DNA of 64,000 nucleotides from JBCCFC01 sp965213595 (lineage in GTDB: Bacteria > Chloroflexota > Anaerolineae > Caldilineales > Caldilineaceae). A program made the position numbers and the translations under genes. This document shows positions 46,146 through 54,185 of this stretch, one piece after another (the first letter of the stretch is position 1; every line of letters starts with the position of its first letter). The notes under the pieces are model-generated. The model searched no databases. It was not told where the DNA came from and saw only the letters and a list, made by a program, of their open reading frames with translations. The stretch covers positions 1,178,001 through 1,242,000 of the forward strand of contig CBDBZO010000002.1 in the NCBI GenBank assembly GCA_965213595.1, given 5' to 3'.

Positions 46146-46268
46146 TCACCCCGCCATCAATAGACCCAACCGCTCCCGCGTCGCCTCTTCTCGACCGACG
46201 ATGTCGATAATCTGTCCATTATACATCACCGCGATCCGATCTGAAAGGGCGAAGATTTTGTCCAGCAT
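46146..46268 (-). pseudogene. C-terminal fragment of a nucleoside-type ABC ATPase
   Basis: Reads MLDKIFALSDRIAVMYNGQI, IDIVGREEATRERLGLLMAG and stop. It closely matches the end of the intact ATPase at 47507-49033 (LDEILALADRIAVMYGGTII, DIVPRAEATREKLGLLMAGV). The rest of the gene is absent. It marks an old duplication or a lost second transporter at the right edge of the accessory stretch. Confidence 0.75.
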
Positions 46269-46271
46269 CGC

Positions 46272-46316
46272 AAAAAAACAGGCGAGCAGAGTCAATCAAT
46301 GTGCTCTGCTCGCTTG
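46272..46316 (-). terminator. Terminator of the AIM24-like gene
   Basis: On the minus strand, CAAGCGAGCAGAG / CTCTGCTCGCCTG stem with a ~11-base loop followed by TTTTTTT. Confidence 0.85.
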
Positions 46317-46361
46317 CTTTTTCTGCTGTAACTGCATTGACGCAGCCGCCAAGCTGCTCGC

Positions 46362-47144
46362 CTACTCGAAGAGGTTGCCAAACTGACCCAGCACCGAGCC
46401 TTCGCCCTGGGATCGACCGCCGGGGGCCGCGGCGCGCATCACGCGCTCGGCCATGCGCGAGAAGGGCAGCGACTGGAGCCAAACGCGACCGGTGCCGCGC
46501 AGCGTGGTGAGGAAGAGCCCCTCGCCGCCGAAGACCATCGATTTGAGATTGCCCGCGCGCTCGATGCTGTAGTCGATGGACTCCTCGAAGGCGACGAGAC
46601 AGCCCGTATCGAGCATGAGCTTTTCGTTGTTGAGCCGCCGCTCGACCACCGTGCCGCCCGCCTGCACAAAGGCCATGCCGTCGCCCTGGAGCTTCTGCAG
46701 GATAAAGCCTTCGCCGCCGAAGAAGCCCGCGCCCAGCCGCTGGTTGAAGGCAATGGTAACGCGCGTACCCAGCGCGGCGGCCAGGAAGGCATCCTTCTGG
46801 CAGAGCAGCGTGCCGCCGACCGAGGTCAGGTCGATGGGCGTGATCTTGCCGGGGTAGGGCGCGGCAAAGGCGACGCGCTTTTTGCCGCCGCCATGATTGG
46901 TGAAGTGGGTCATAAAGAGCGATTCGCCCGTCAGCGCGCGTTTGCCCACTCCGATCAGCTTGTCCATAAAGCCCGAAGAGGGATTCGAGCCGTCGCCCAT
47001 CTTGGTCTCGAAGACGATGCCGTCCTCCATAAACATCATCATCCCCGCCTCGGCGATCACCGTCTCGCGCGGATCCAGCTCGACTTCAACGAACTGCATG
47101 TCATCGCCGCGAATTTCATAGTCAACTTCGTGACTGCGTTGCAT
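46362..47144 (-). CDS. TIGR00266/AIM24 family protein
   Basis: 260 residues of mostly beta structure. Typical segments are YEIRGDDMQFVEVELDPRET, AEAGMMMFMEDGI, ESLFMTHFTNHGGGKKRVAF, GAGFFGGEGFILQKLQGDG and GGEGLFLTTLRGTGRVWLQS. The family is widespread; the mitochondrial relative AIM24 is linked to inner-membrane organisation, while the bacterial role is unknown. GGAGG is well placed before the ATG. The tail (RSQGEGSVLGQFGN) is flexible. Confidence 0.88.
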   Translation of the reverse strand: MQRSHEVDYEIRGDDMQFVEVELDPRETVIAEAGMMMFMEDGIVFETKMGDGSNPSSGFMDKLIGVGKRALTGESLFMTHFTNHGGGKKRVAFAAPYPGKITPIDLTSVGGTLLCQKDAFLAAALGTRVTIAFNQRLGAGFFGGEGFILQKLQGDGMAFVQAGGTVVERRLNNEKLMLDTGCLVAFEESIDYSIERAGNLKSMVFGGEGLFLTTLRGTGRVWLQSLPFSRMAERVMRAAAPGGRSQGEGSVLGQFGNLFE

Positions 47145-47253
47145 GATATAACCTCCAAGTTTCCAGTTGCCGATTCTAGAGTCGGTTTCTACTGTTTAGG
47201 ACGTGCAAAGATGCGATACGTGAGAAGGCGCGTTGAGGTTGCGTTTTTACGCA

Positions 47254-47475
47254 CTCATGCGTATCAAGTTAAGGTTATGGAAACGGGTGAAAGACGCTCT
47301 ACCCCGGTAGATTGCCTTTTCACCCCCTCCCAGCCTCCCCCAATTTGGGGGAGGAGCCGATGCTTCGTCTACCTAATTGCAGCTCCCTCCCCAAATTGGG
47401 GAGGGGTGGGGAGGGGTTCTGAGGCAATCTGCCCACCCAAGTTCATCTTTTCGCGCTTAGCTTGATACCTATGAG
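47254..47475. mobile_element. MITE-like element, 222 bp
   Basis: Terminal inverted repeats CTCATGCGTATCAAGTTAAG (left) and CTCATAGGTATCAAGCTAAG (right, reverse strand) match at 17 of 20 positions. The interior has CCCCCTCCCAGCCTCCCCC and palindromes but no gene. GAGGTTGCGTTTTYACG occurs just outside both ends (47235-47251 and 47473-47489), like a target-site or nested duplication. A left-part copy is at 6694-6838. Confidence 0.7.
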
Positions 47476-47506
47476 GTTGCGTTTTCACGTCCTGCCCATT
47501 CACGGC

Positions 47507-49033
47507 TCACTGTTCCTTTACGCCGGCCATCAACAATCCCAGCTTTTCCCGCGTGGCTTCGGCACGCGGCACGATGTCGATGATGGTGCCGCCGTACATG
47601 ACGGCAATGCGGTCGGCCAGGGCCAAGATTTCGTCCAGCTCGGCGCTGACGACGAGCACGGCGACGCCTTCGTCGCGCTTGGCGACGATTTGGCTGTGAA
47701 TGAACTCGATGGAGCCGACGTCGATGCCGCGGGTGGGCTGGGCGGTGACGAGCAGCTTGAGCGGGCGGCTAAATTCCCTCGCCACAACCATCTTCTGCTG
47801 GTTGCCGCCGCTCAGGCTGCCCGCCGGCGTGCGGACGCTCGGCGTGCGCACGTCGAACTGCTCGACCAACTCGCGGGCGTGCTCGCGGATCGCGCGCTGG
47901 TCGACCGTCGCGCCGCGCGAGAAGGGACGCTGGTAATAGGTGTTGAGCACCATATTCTGCGCCACCGGGTAGGCGCTGACCATGCCGTAGGCGTGGCGAT
48001 CCTCCGGCACGTGCGAGACCTGGCCCGCCTCGGTGATCTTGCGCGGCGAGGCGTTCGTCACGTCGACGCCGTCGATGGCGACCGTGCCCGCATCGGCGTG
48101 GCGTAAGCCCGTCAGCACCTCGACCAGCTCGGTCTGGCCGTTGCCCTGCACGCCCGCCACGCCGACAATTTCGCCCGCGCGCACGTCAAGCGTCACGCCG
48201 CGTAACGCCGGTTCGCCCAGGTCGTCCTTCGCGGCCAAATCGCGAATTTCGAGGATGGCGCGTTCGGGTGCAGCGGCCTCCTTGTCGACGGTCAGCAGCA
48301 CGTCGCGGCCCACCATGAGCGAGGCCAAATCGCCTTCGCTGGCCGTCTTGGGGTCGGCCTCGCCCACCAGTTTACCGCCGCGCAGCACGGCCACGCGGTC
48401 CGCAATGCGCAGCACCTCCTTGAGCTTGTGGGTGATAAAGATGATCGACTTGCCCTGCTCGCGCAGCCGCCCCATGACCTCGAACAGCCCGTCGATTTCC
48501 TGCGGCGTGAGCACGGCCGTCGGCTCGTCCAGAATCAGAATGTCGGCGTTGCGATAGAGCGCCTTCACAATCTCGACCCGCTGGCGTGCGCCCACGGGCA
48601 AATCCTCGATCACGGCGTGGGGATTCACGTCCAGGCCATAGCGCTGCGAAAGCTCGCTGATGCGGTTGGCGACGGTGCGCCGGTCGAGAAAGCCACCCTT
48701 CAGCGTCTCGCTGCCGAGCATGATGTTCTCGGCCACCGTCATCACCGGCACGAGCTGGAAGTGCTGATGCACCATGCCGATGCCCAGGTCGATGGCGTCG
48801 CGCGGCGAGTTCATCTTGACGACGTTGCCATTCACAAGCACCTCGCCCTCGCTCGGATGATAGAGCCCGTAGACGACGTTCATCAGCGTCGACTTGCCCG
48901 CGCCATTTTCGCCCAGCAGCGCGAGGATTTCGCCGCGGTGCAGCGTGAGGTTGACATCCTCGTTGGCGATGACGCCGGGGAAGCGCTTGGTGATGTGTCG
49001 GGTTTCGAGGACGGGAGGGGTGGGTGAGGTCAC
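47507..49033 (-). CDS. BMP-family nucleoside-type ABC transporter, twin ATP-binding protein
   Basis: 508 residues with two ATPase domains (RbsA/YufO architecture). Domain 1: Walker A LLGENGAGKSTLMN, Walker B ADILILDEPTAV. Domain 2: degenerate Walker A GVAGVQGNGQTEL, signature LSGGNQQK, and a degenerate Walker B LLVTAQPTRGIDVG. The GTG at 49033 is chosen; the ATG at 49099 would overlap the transglutaminase-like gene. With the two permeases and the BMP lipoprotein upstream it forms an importer, probably for nucleosides (purine type) as in Bacillus NupNOPQ and spirochaete PnrA systems. Confidence 0.9.
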   Translation of the reverse strand: MTSPTPPVLETRHITKRFPGVIANEDVNLTLHRGEILALLGENGAGKSTLMNVVYGLYHPSEGEVLVNGNVVKMNSPRDAIDLGIGMVHQHFQLVPVMTVAENIMLGSETLKGGFLDRRTVANRISELSQRYGLDVNPHAVIEDLPVGARQRVEIVKALYRNADILILDEPTAVLTPQEIDGLFEVMGRLREQGKSIIFITHKLKEVLRIADRVAVLRGGKLVGEADPKTASEGDLASLMVGRDVLLTVDKEAAAPERAILEIRDLAAKDDLGEPALRGVTLDVRAGEIVGVAGVQGNGQTELVEVLTGLRHADAGTVAIDGVDVTNASPRKITEAGQVSHVPEDRHAYGMVSAYPVAQNMVLNTYYQRPFSRGATVDQRAIREHARELVEQFDVRTPSVRTPAGSLSGGNQQKMVVAREFSRPLKLLVTAQPTRGIDVGSIEFIHSQIVAKRDEGVAVLVVSAELDEILALADRIAVMYGGTIIDIVPRAEATREKLGLLMAGVKEQ

Positions 49034-49061
49034 GGTGGGTTTGGGAAGGAAAGATGAAAGA

Positions 49062-49916
49062 TTAAAGATTGAATGCCAATGGTTTAGGGTAAAATTCACT
49101 GGCTGAATGGGTATATGTCGTATTGGCGATGGGCCATTTCTGCTGGAATACGGTTGGGTGCGGTGCGCCTCGCGGAACCAGTATCAAGTGGGGCTCGCCA
49201 TTGCCCCAGGGCAGGTGCGCTGACGTAATGCGGTTGTCCAAAGGGACATCAAAGTAGAAAAGATAGGGCGCAATCCACTCGATATACTCCGCAGCATCAA
49301 CATCAGATGCTGTCTCAATTTGAAGCTGATCCGGCTGACGAGCAATGGCGCGTTGAAATTCCACCGCGTTTAGCGGCTGGGCATCCAAAAACGGTGTTGC
49401 ATCCCACTGCCCATCGACCAATATCCATTGTTGCCGCTTAGGCAAATATGCTTCTGCCACCACATAGCCCGCGCCCGTCTCGCGCGTTTCGCAATCCTCA
49501 GTTTTTAGCGCGAGAAACCGCGTCGGAATTCCCAGCGCCGTCAGCGCGCCCACGATCACAATCGAGTATTCCACACAGCGGAAATTTGCCCCTGCCTTGG
49601 CTTCGCGCAGAATGGTCAGCGGGTCGTTTTGGCTCGGCTCGTTCCATCCGTCATGCGTCCACAGATTGTGCGCCCAGGTTCGTACGGCGCGCACGGTTTT
49701 GTACTCGTTGTCAACCGATCCAATCAGCCTATCCAACTCGTGCTCGCTTCGCAACTGCTGCAAGTAGGGTTCGTTGGCTTGGCTCCACTGAAACGTGTAC
49801 TTGTTTCCGGTAGACTCTTGGGTGAACTTTAGTGGTTTTACTGATGGTTGAGACACTTCGACTGCTTTCTTACATTTCACACCGCCTCGCGTGTAGTTGG
49901 AGGGCGCGCCCTCCAA
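49062..49916 (-). CDS. Transglutaminase-like domain protein, expected catalytic His replaced by Tyr
   Basis: Up to 284 residues. The true start is uncertain because the first ATG lies in a palindromic repeat; a GTG near 49880 is plausible. The papain-like transglutaminase core shows the Cys in ANFRCVEYSIVIVGALTALG. The next motif, normally GAGHVVAE.Y.P...WV.VD, reads GAGYVVAEAYLPKRQQWILV, so His has become Tyr by one base (CAT to TAT). The Asp in LVDGQWDATP is kept. It is inserted between ATPase and permease genes of the nucleoside-type operon. Probably non-catalytic, or the reading of the motif is wrong. Confidence 0.65.
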   Translation of the reverse strand: MEGAPSNYTRGGVKCKKAVEVSQPSVKPLKFTQESTGNKYTFQWSQANEPYLQQLRSEHELDRLIGSVDNEYKTVRAVRTWAHNLWTHDGWNEPSQNDPLTILREAKAGANFRCVEYSIVIVGALTALGIPTRFLALKTEDCETRETGAGYVVAEAYLPKRQQWILVDGQWDATPFLDAQPLNAVEFQRAIARQPDQLQIETASDVDAAEYIEWIAPYLFYFDVPLDNRITSAHLPWGNGEPHLILVPRGAPHPTVFQQKWPIANTTYTHSASEFYPKPLAFNL

Positions 49917-49927
49917 CTACACGCGAG
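49886..49927. repeat. 42-bp perfect palindrome (GGGCGCGCCC family, copy 2)
   Basis: CTCGCGTGTAGTTGGAGGGC and its exact complement, centred on GCGC. Core shared with 3552-3595. Confidence 0.8.
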
Positions 49928-49955
49928 CACAAACGGTTCGCTGCATAAACACCAG

Positions 49956-50996
49956 TCACTCCGTCTCGTACACCTGACCCTCAGCCGCTGGTGGCCTAAC
50001 CCGCCCCACCAATCCCGCAACGGCGACAATCGTCACCACATACGGAATCATGGCGACGAACTGCCTGGGCAGCAGCGTGACGCCGGCGAGCAGCAGTTCG
50101 TTTTGCAGCGCCTGGGTGTAGCCAAAGAGCAGCGCCGCGCCCAGCGCGCCAAAGGGGTTCCAGTTGCCAAAAATCATGGCGGCCAGCGAGATAAAGCCGC
50201 GTCCCGCCGTCATCCCCTCCTGAAACTGGCCGACGGCTTCGAGCACGAGAAAGCCGCCGCCCAGCCCGGCCAGCGCGCCGCCAATCGTGGTGTTGACGTA
50301 GCGGTAGCGGTTGACGTTGATGCCGACGGTGTCCGCCGCCGAGGGGTGCTCGCCGACGGCGCGCGTGCGCAGCCCCCAGCGCGTGTAGAAGAGCGCGATG
50401 TGGACGACGACGACCAGAAGCAGCGCGGTGTAGGTTAGCGGCGGGTTGTTGAAGAGTACGTCGCCAATCACGGGGATTTGGCCCAGCAGCGGAATCTCGA
50501 CGGGGATAAAGCGGCCCGTGGCCACGGCGTCGCGGTCGAAGAGGTAGGCGGTGATGCCCGTGGCGAGGATAATGATGACCGTGCCGGAGATGATCTGGTC
50601 CATGCGGAAGCGGATCGAGAGCACGGCGTGGAGCAGCCCCATGGCCCCGCCAATCAGCAGCGCTGCCAGCACACCGACACCCAGGCTGGCGTAGAGCGCC
50701 CACTCGTTGGTTGCTACTTTGGCAACAAAGGCGGCAAACGCGCCCGCCAGCATCATCCCCTCGATGCCAATGTTGATGATGCCCGATCGTTCGCACAGAA
50801 TGCCGCTCAGCGCGCCCAAAATCAGCGGCACGGCGGCGCGCAGCATAAAGTTGAGCGCGCTCACGCCAAAGAGCACGCGCAGCGCCGTCACCTGCCGCAG
50901 GTCGGTGGCGTTGACGAGAATCGCCATCACCAAAACGGCGATGGTGAAAGCAATGGCGAGAATCGAGGAGGTTTTCCAAATTCGCAAATTACGCAT
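49956..50996 (-). CDS. BMP-family nucleoside-type ABC transporter permease (YufQ/NupQ-like)
   Basis: 346 residues from the ATG at 50996 (MRNLRIWKTSSI). About eight to ten membrane segments, for example ILAIAFTIAVLVMAILVNAT. Family features are GALSGILCERSGIINIGIEG, LRTRAVGEHPSAADTVGINV and FISLAAMIFGNWNPFGALGA. It is the second permease of the importer. It is encoded between the transglutaminase-like gene and the other permease on the same strand. Confidence 0.9.
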   Translation of the reverse strand: MRNLRIWKTSSILAIAFTIAVLVMAILVNATDLRQVTALRVLFGVSALNFMLRAAVPLILGALSGILCERSGIINIGIEGMMLAGAFAAFVAKVATNEWALYASLGVGVLAALLIGGAMGLLHAVLSIRFRMDQIISGTVIIILATGITAYLFDRDAVATGRFIPVEIPLLGQIPVIGDVLFNNPPLTYTALLLVVVVHIALFYTRWGLRTRAVGEHPSAADTVGINVNRYRYVNTTIGGALAGLGGGFLVLEAVGQFQEGMTAGRGFISLAAMIFGNWNPFGALGAALLFGYTQALQNELLLAGVTLLPRQFVAMIPYVVTIVAVAGLVGRVRPPAAEGQVYETE

Positions 50997-51123
50997 AGAA
51001 TTCACCTTTTCAACGCGGAGAGCGCGGAGAAGGCGCGGAGGGCCGCAGAGTTTGAGAGAAATGGTATTTAACGAACCAATCGTAAATCGCAAATCCAAAA
51101 TCACCCCCCGCCCCAGCCGCTGC

Positions 51124-52357
51124 TCAAATTGGTTTGCTTCCATGCTCGCACTTGTTCTTCAACTTTTTGAGAGCTTGGTCGATTTCGTCCTCGCGGATGC
51201 GCAGGCGGAAGAGCCAGCGAATGATGGCGGGCGCGGCCACAAAGGTGAGCACCAGCGCTTGGATCACCTGGATGATGTCGGCGGCGACGCCCGAATCAAA
51301 TGTAGCAATTAAGATGCATTCGCGCCGCGCCCGCGTCCAGCGCGCCGAGATCACCTGGATGATGTCGGCGGCGACGCCCGAATCAAACTGCATTCGCGCC
51401 GCGCCCGCGTCCAGCGCGCCCAGGAGAAACGAGGATGATGCCGAGCGGGTTGGTTTGCCCCAGCAGCGCCACGGTGATGCCGTCGAAGCCAACGCCGCCG
51501 CCAAATTCGGGGGCGAAGCGGTGGATCAGCCCCAGCGTCTCGATCGCGCCCGCCAAGCCCGCCAGCGCGCCCGCGATCGACATCGTCAGAATAATCGTCC
51601 AGTTGACGCGAATCCCCGCGTAGCGCGCAGCCTTCACGTTCTGACCGACCGTGCGAATCTCAAAGCCCAACGTCGTCTTATAAATCAGCCACCAGACGAA
51701 GACCGCCACCAGAATCGCCAGCGGAATACCCCAGTGGACGTTGTAGGGTCGGTCGAAGATAAAGGGGATGCGTGCGCTCATCAGCACGTCCGGCGTTTCG
51801 GAAATGGCGCCGGAGGTCGGGTCGCGCAGGGGGCCATCGGTCGAGACCGTCCAGCCCACAAAGTTGGCCGCAACATAGTTGAGCATGATCGTGGTGATCA
51901 CCTCGTGCGCACCGGTATAGGCCTTGAGCGCGCCCGGAATTGCGCCCCAAATCAGCCCGCCGCCGATTCCCGCTAGCATGGCCAGCGGCAGGTGAACAAA
52001 AACGGGCAGGTCGGGAAAGTTGATGCCAACTGCCACGGCAGAAATGGCGCCCATCAGATATTGGCCCGCCGCGCCAATGTTAAACAATCCTGCCTTAAAC
52101 GCCACGGCCACGGACAAGCCCGTCAGCAGCAGCGGCGTCAGGTTGCGCGCCACCGTCGACCACGCGCGGGCGCTGCCAAACGCGCCCAGAAACAGCCCCT
52201 CGTACGCAGCCAGCACGTCGTCGCCCGCCAGCACTATCACCAGCGCGCCGACGACGAGCGCCGTCAACAGCGCCAGGCCGGGGATGATCAGCGGGCGCAG
52301 GATCGCGCCGGGGGTGAAGGCGGAAGAGGCGGTCGGGGTGGCGGCGGAGGCGGTCAT
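51124..52357 (-). CDS. BMP-family nucleoside-type ABC transporter permease (YufP/NupP-like), frameshifted with an internal duplication
   Basis: The first frame (52357 to about 51435) gives ~310 residues of permease with membrane segments and LSVAVAFKAGLFNIGAAGQY, GAHEVITTIMLNYVAANFVG and FGGGVGFDGITVALLGQTNP. After LGIILVS the frame shifts by one base. The expected continuation FLLGALDAGAARMQFDSGVA is in another frame, ending at 51124. Downstream of the shift, FDSGVAADIIQVI occurs twice because ~72-86 bases are tandemly duplicated in frame. The protein may be non-functional, or the shift is an assembly error. Without it the importer lacks one permease. Confidence 0.85.
51262..51420. repeat. 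Imperfect tandem duplication inside the permease gene
   Basis: GATCACCTGGATGATGTCGG...CCAGCGCGCC occurs at 51262-51347 and 51349-51420. The first copy carries ~14 extra bases (TGTAGCAATTAAGA). Confidence 0.85.
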
Positions 52358-52370
52358 GTTTTGTAAGACG

Positions 52371-52445
52371 AAGCGCTGCTTCGTCCCCGCTTAATTAACA
52401 AAGATTGAGCGAAAATTACCGGACGTGAAGCAGCACTTCGCGCTA
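52371..52445. repeat. GAAGCGCTGCTTCG-ended repeat, copy 2
   Basis: Begins ACGAAGCGCTGCTTCGTCC and ends GTGAAGCAGCACTTCGCGCT. Ends match the element at 18223-18366. Confidence 0.65.
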
Positions 52446-52450
52446 CACGT

Positions 52451-52481
52451 AAAATTGGGAGACACGTTTGTGTCTCCCAAT
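52451..52481 (-). terminator. Hairpin terminator after the BMP lipoprotein gene
   Basis: Perfect 12-bp stem ATTGGGAGACAC / GTGTCTCCCAAT with a 4-base loop, followed on the minus strand by TTTTA. It may favour high lipoprotein output over the permeases. Confidence 0.8.
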
Positions 52482-52505
52482 GTGTTCAACCAACAATGCC
52501 AACGA

Positions 52506-53600
52506 CTAGCCGCCTGGGTTGTAGCCCGTCTCGATGCTGCCGTCCTCCAGCCCCGCCGCAATCTCCTCCAGCTGCGTCTTGACCTCTTCGGGAACCGTCT
52601 CCTCGAAGTCGTGGAAGGGGGCTAAGTCTGAGCCGCCGAAGTAGTTGCCGGTGGCCGGCTCGCCGTCGGCGTAGAGCGTCACGAGATCGACCACGCCGGG
52701 GGTGATCAGCTTCATGGCGCTGGAGACGAGGCAGGGGTGCGCCGCTTCAAGCAGCAGCCACTGGTCGGTGTCCACGCCGATGCAGTAGACCGTGGCGCCG
52801 GATTCTGCCTCGGCGGCGACCTCCTGCAGCGCGCCGTTGCCCGTGTTGCCACCTGCGCCAAAGATAATGTCCGCCCCCTGATCCAGCGCCTGGCGGGCCG
52901 TGGCCGCGCCCCATTCGGGGTCGGTAAAGGCCACGCTGATGTCGCCCGGATGGTAGGTGGAAATGATGTCGATATCGGGGTTGATGTAGCGCGCGCCTGC
53001 TTCGTACCCTTCGTTAAAGGCCACCACCGGCGGCACCGAATCCGTGCCCAATACGGCACCAATCGTGCCCGATTCGGTCAGGTTGGCGGCCAGCGCCCCT
53101 GCCAGGAAGCCGGAGCGATCCTCGTTGAAGACGAGGCCCACCACGTTATCCATCGGCTCACCCTGGAACTGGTCGACGCCAATAAAGTAGATATCGGGGT
53201 TTTCGGCGGCGGCGGTCGCCGTGGCCTCGCCCAGGCCAAAGCCGACGGTGACGATCACGTTGTAGCCCGCATCGACAAACTGCTGGATATTGTCGCCGTA
53301 GTCCGTCGGGGCCTGCGTCTCGATAAAGCGGATGTCGTCCTCGGCGACGCCCAGCTGCTCGGCGGCGGCCTCCACGCCTTCCCAGGCGGACTGGTTAAAG
53401 CTGCGGTCGTTGACGCGGCCCACGTCCGTGACGAGGCCGATCTGGAGATCGGCGGCGGGGGCGTCGGCGGTCGTGGCGTCGGACTCCGCATCGACGGCGG
53501 GCGCGTCGCCCGTGGGCTCGGTGACGGGCGTGCAGGCGGCGGCCAGCAGCGCCAGCAGAGCGAGCACGCTCAGGCAGAGCGCAAATCGTTTGTTTTGCAT
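52506..53600 (-). CDS. BMP-family basic membrane lipoprotein, nucleoside-type ABC substrate-binding protein
   Basis: 364 residues. Lipobox LLAAAC near residue 23, a short Ala/Asp-rich linker, then the BMP domain: QIGLVTDVGRVNDRSFNQSA, NVIVTVGFGLGEATA, VVGLVFNEDRSGFLAGALAA, GADIIFGAGGNTGNGALQEV, IGVDTDQWLLL. The DRSFNQSAWEG and VDTDQ blocks match PnrA/TmpC/Med proteins, which bind purine nucleosides. AAGGAG is 10 bases before the ATG. It is the first gene of the importer operon, running leftwards. Confidence 0.92.
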   Translation of the reverse strand: MQNKRFALCLSVLALLALLAAACTPVTEPTGDAPAVDAESDATTADAPAADLQIGLVTDVGRVNDRSFNQSAWEGVEAAAEQLGVAEDDIRFIETQAPTDYGDNIQQFVDAGYNVIVTVGFGLGEATATAAAENPDIYFIGVDQFQGEPMDNVVGLVFNEDRSGFLAGALAANLTESGTIGAVLGTDSVPPVVAFNEGYEAGARYINPDIDIISTYHPGDISVAFTDPEWGAATARQALDQGADIIFGAGGNTGNGALQEVAAEAESGATVYCIGVDTDQWLLLEAAHPCLVSSAMKLITPGVVDLVTLYADGEPATGNYFGGSDLAPFHDFEETVPEEVKTQLEEIAAGLEDGSIETGYNPGG

Positions 53601-53624
53601 GGGGGGTGTTCTCCTTTAAGATTG

Positions 53625-53805
53625 AATTGTCTAAAAAATTTATGTGAGCGCGTTTGTGCCGCTGCCTCGACGGTGGGGCAGCCGGGATGTAGGGAGGCCG
53701 TGCGGCCAGCCGCTGGGTCGATAATAACCCAGCCAGGGTCGGTTCGGTGCAAAGCTGACAGAGGTGCGGGGCGTCAGCTTGTACCCTGTAGGGGCATTAT
53801 ACAGA
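53625..53805 (-). promoter_or_regulatory. Structured leader of the BMP importer operon (candidate)
   Basis: Upstream of the lipoprotein gene, the minus strand can form three successive hairpins: AAGCTGAC/GTCAGCTT, GCTGGGT/ACCCAGC and GCTGCC/GGCAGC, all within 150 bases. No known riboswitch consensus was recognised. It may be a regulatory leader or an upstream terminator region. Confidence 0.35.
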
Positions 53806-54185
53806 AGAAATGCTTAATTCCAAAGCACAGCCGATCTCAACGCGATTTTGCGAATTCTCAGTGCAGAGGGCGCGCAGCGCAGAGGGCGCGCAGCGCAGCG
53901 AGTGGGCATTGCGTAGTGATGCGCTCAGCCGCTCCCTCGGTCTGTTTATGTCCTCTTTGGTTATCCTGAGATGTGGGAAGGGTCGAGCTTGTCACGTAGC
54001 GAAGCACACGTGACCTACCGTTTTCAGTCACTTTGTAGACCCATCATCGGTCACGAGATGTGACAATTACAGCCTGGACGTTGGTCGCCTAAGTCTGCCT
54101 GGCCTTGGGCCGTGACGGTCACTGTCACAGCGACTCTACGTACCCAATCTTTATTTATCAATCTTCACCCTTCCGGAGGAAACCC
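53806..54185. other. Spacer between divergent BMP and aldolase genes
   Basis: Contains a duplicated GCAGAGGGCGCGCAGC unit (53871-53899), a GTCACGTAGCGAAGC palindrome (53991-54018) and TGACGGTCACTGTCA (54114-54128). No ORF is convincing. Confidence 0.45.
53991..54018. repeat. GTCACGTAGCGAAGC palindromic repeat, copy 1
   Basis: Nearly identical, on the opposite strand, to 57352-57379: both read GTAGGTCACGT...TCGCTACGTGAC. Confidence 0.7.

Noticed and set aside
53601..53805. Purine riboswitch upstream of the BMP lipoprotein gene
   Set aside because: Hairpins are present, but the conserved three-way-junction core was not recognised.
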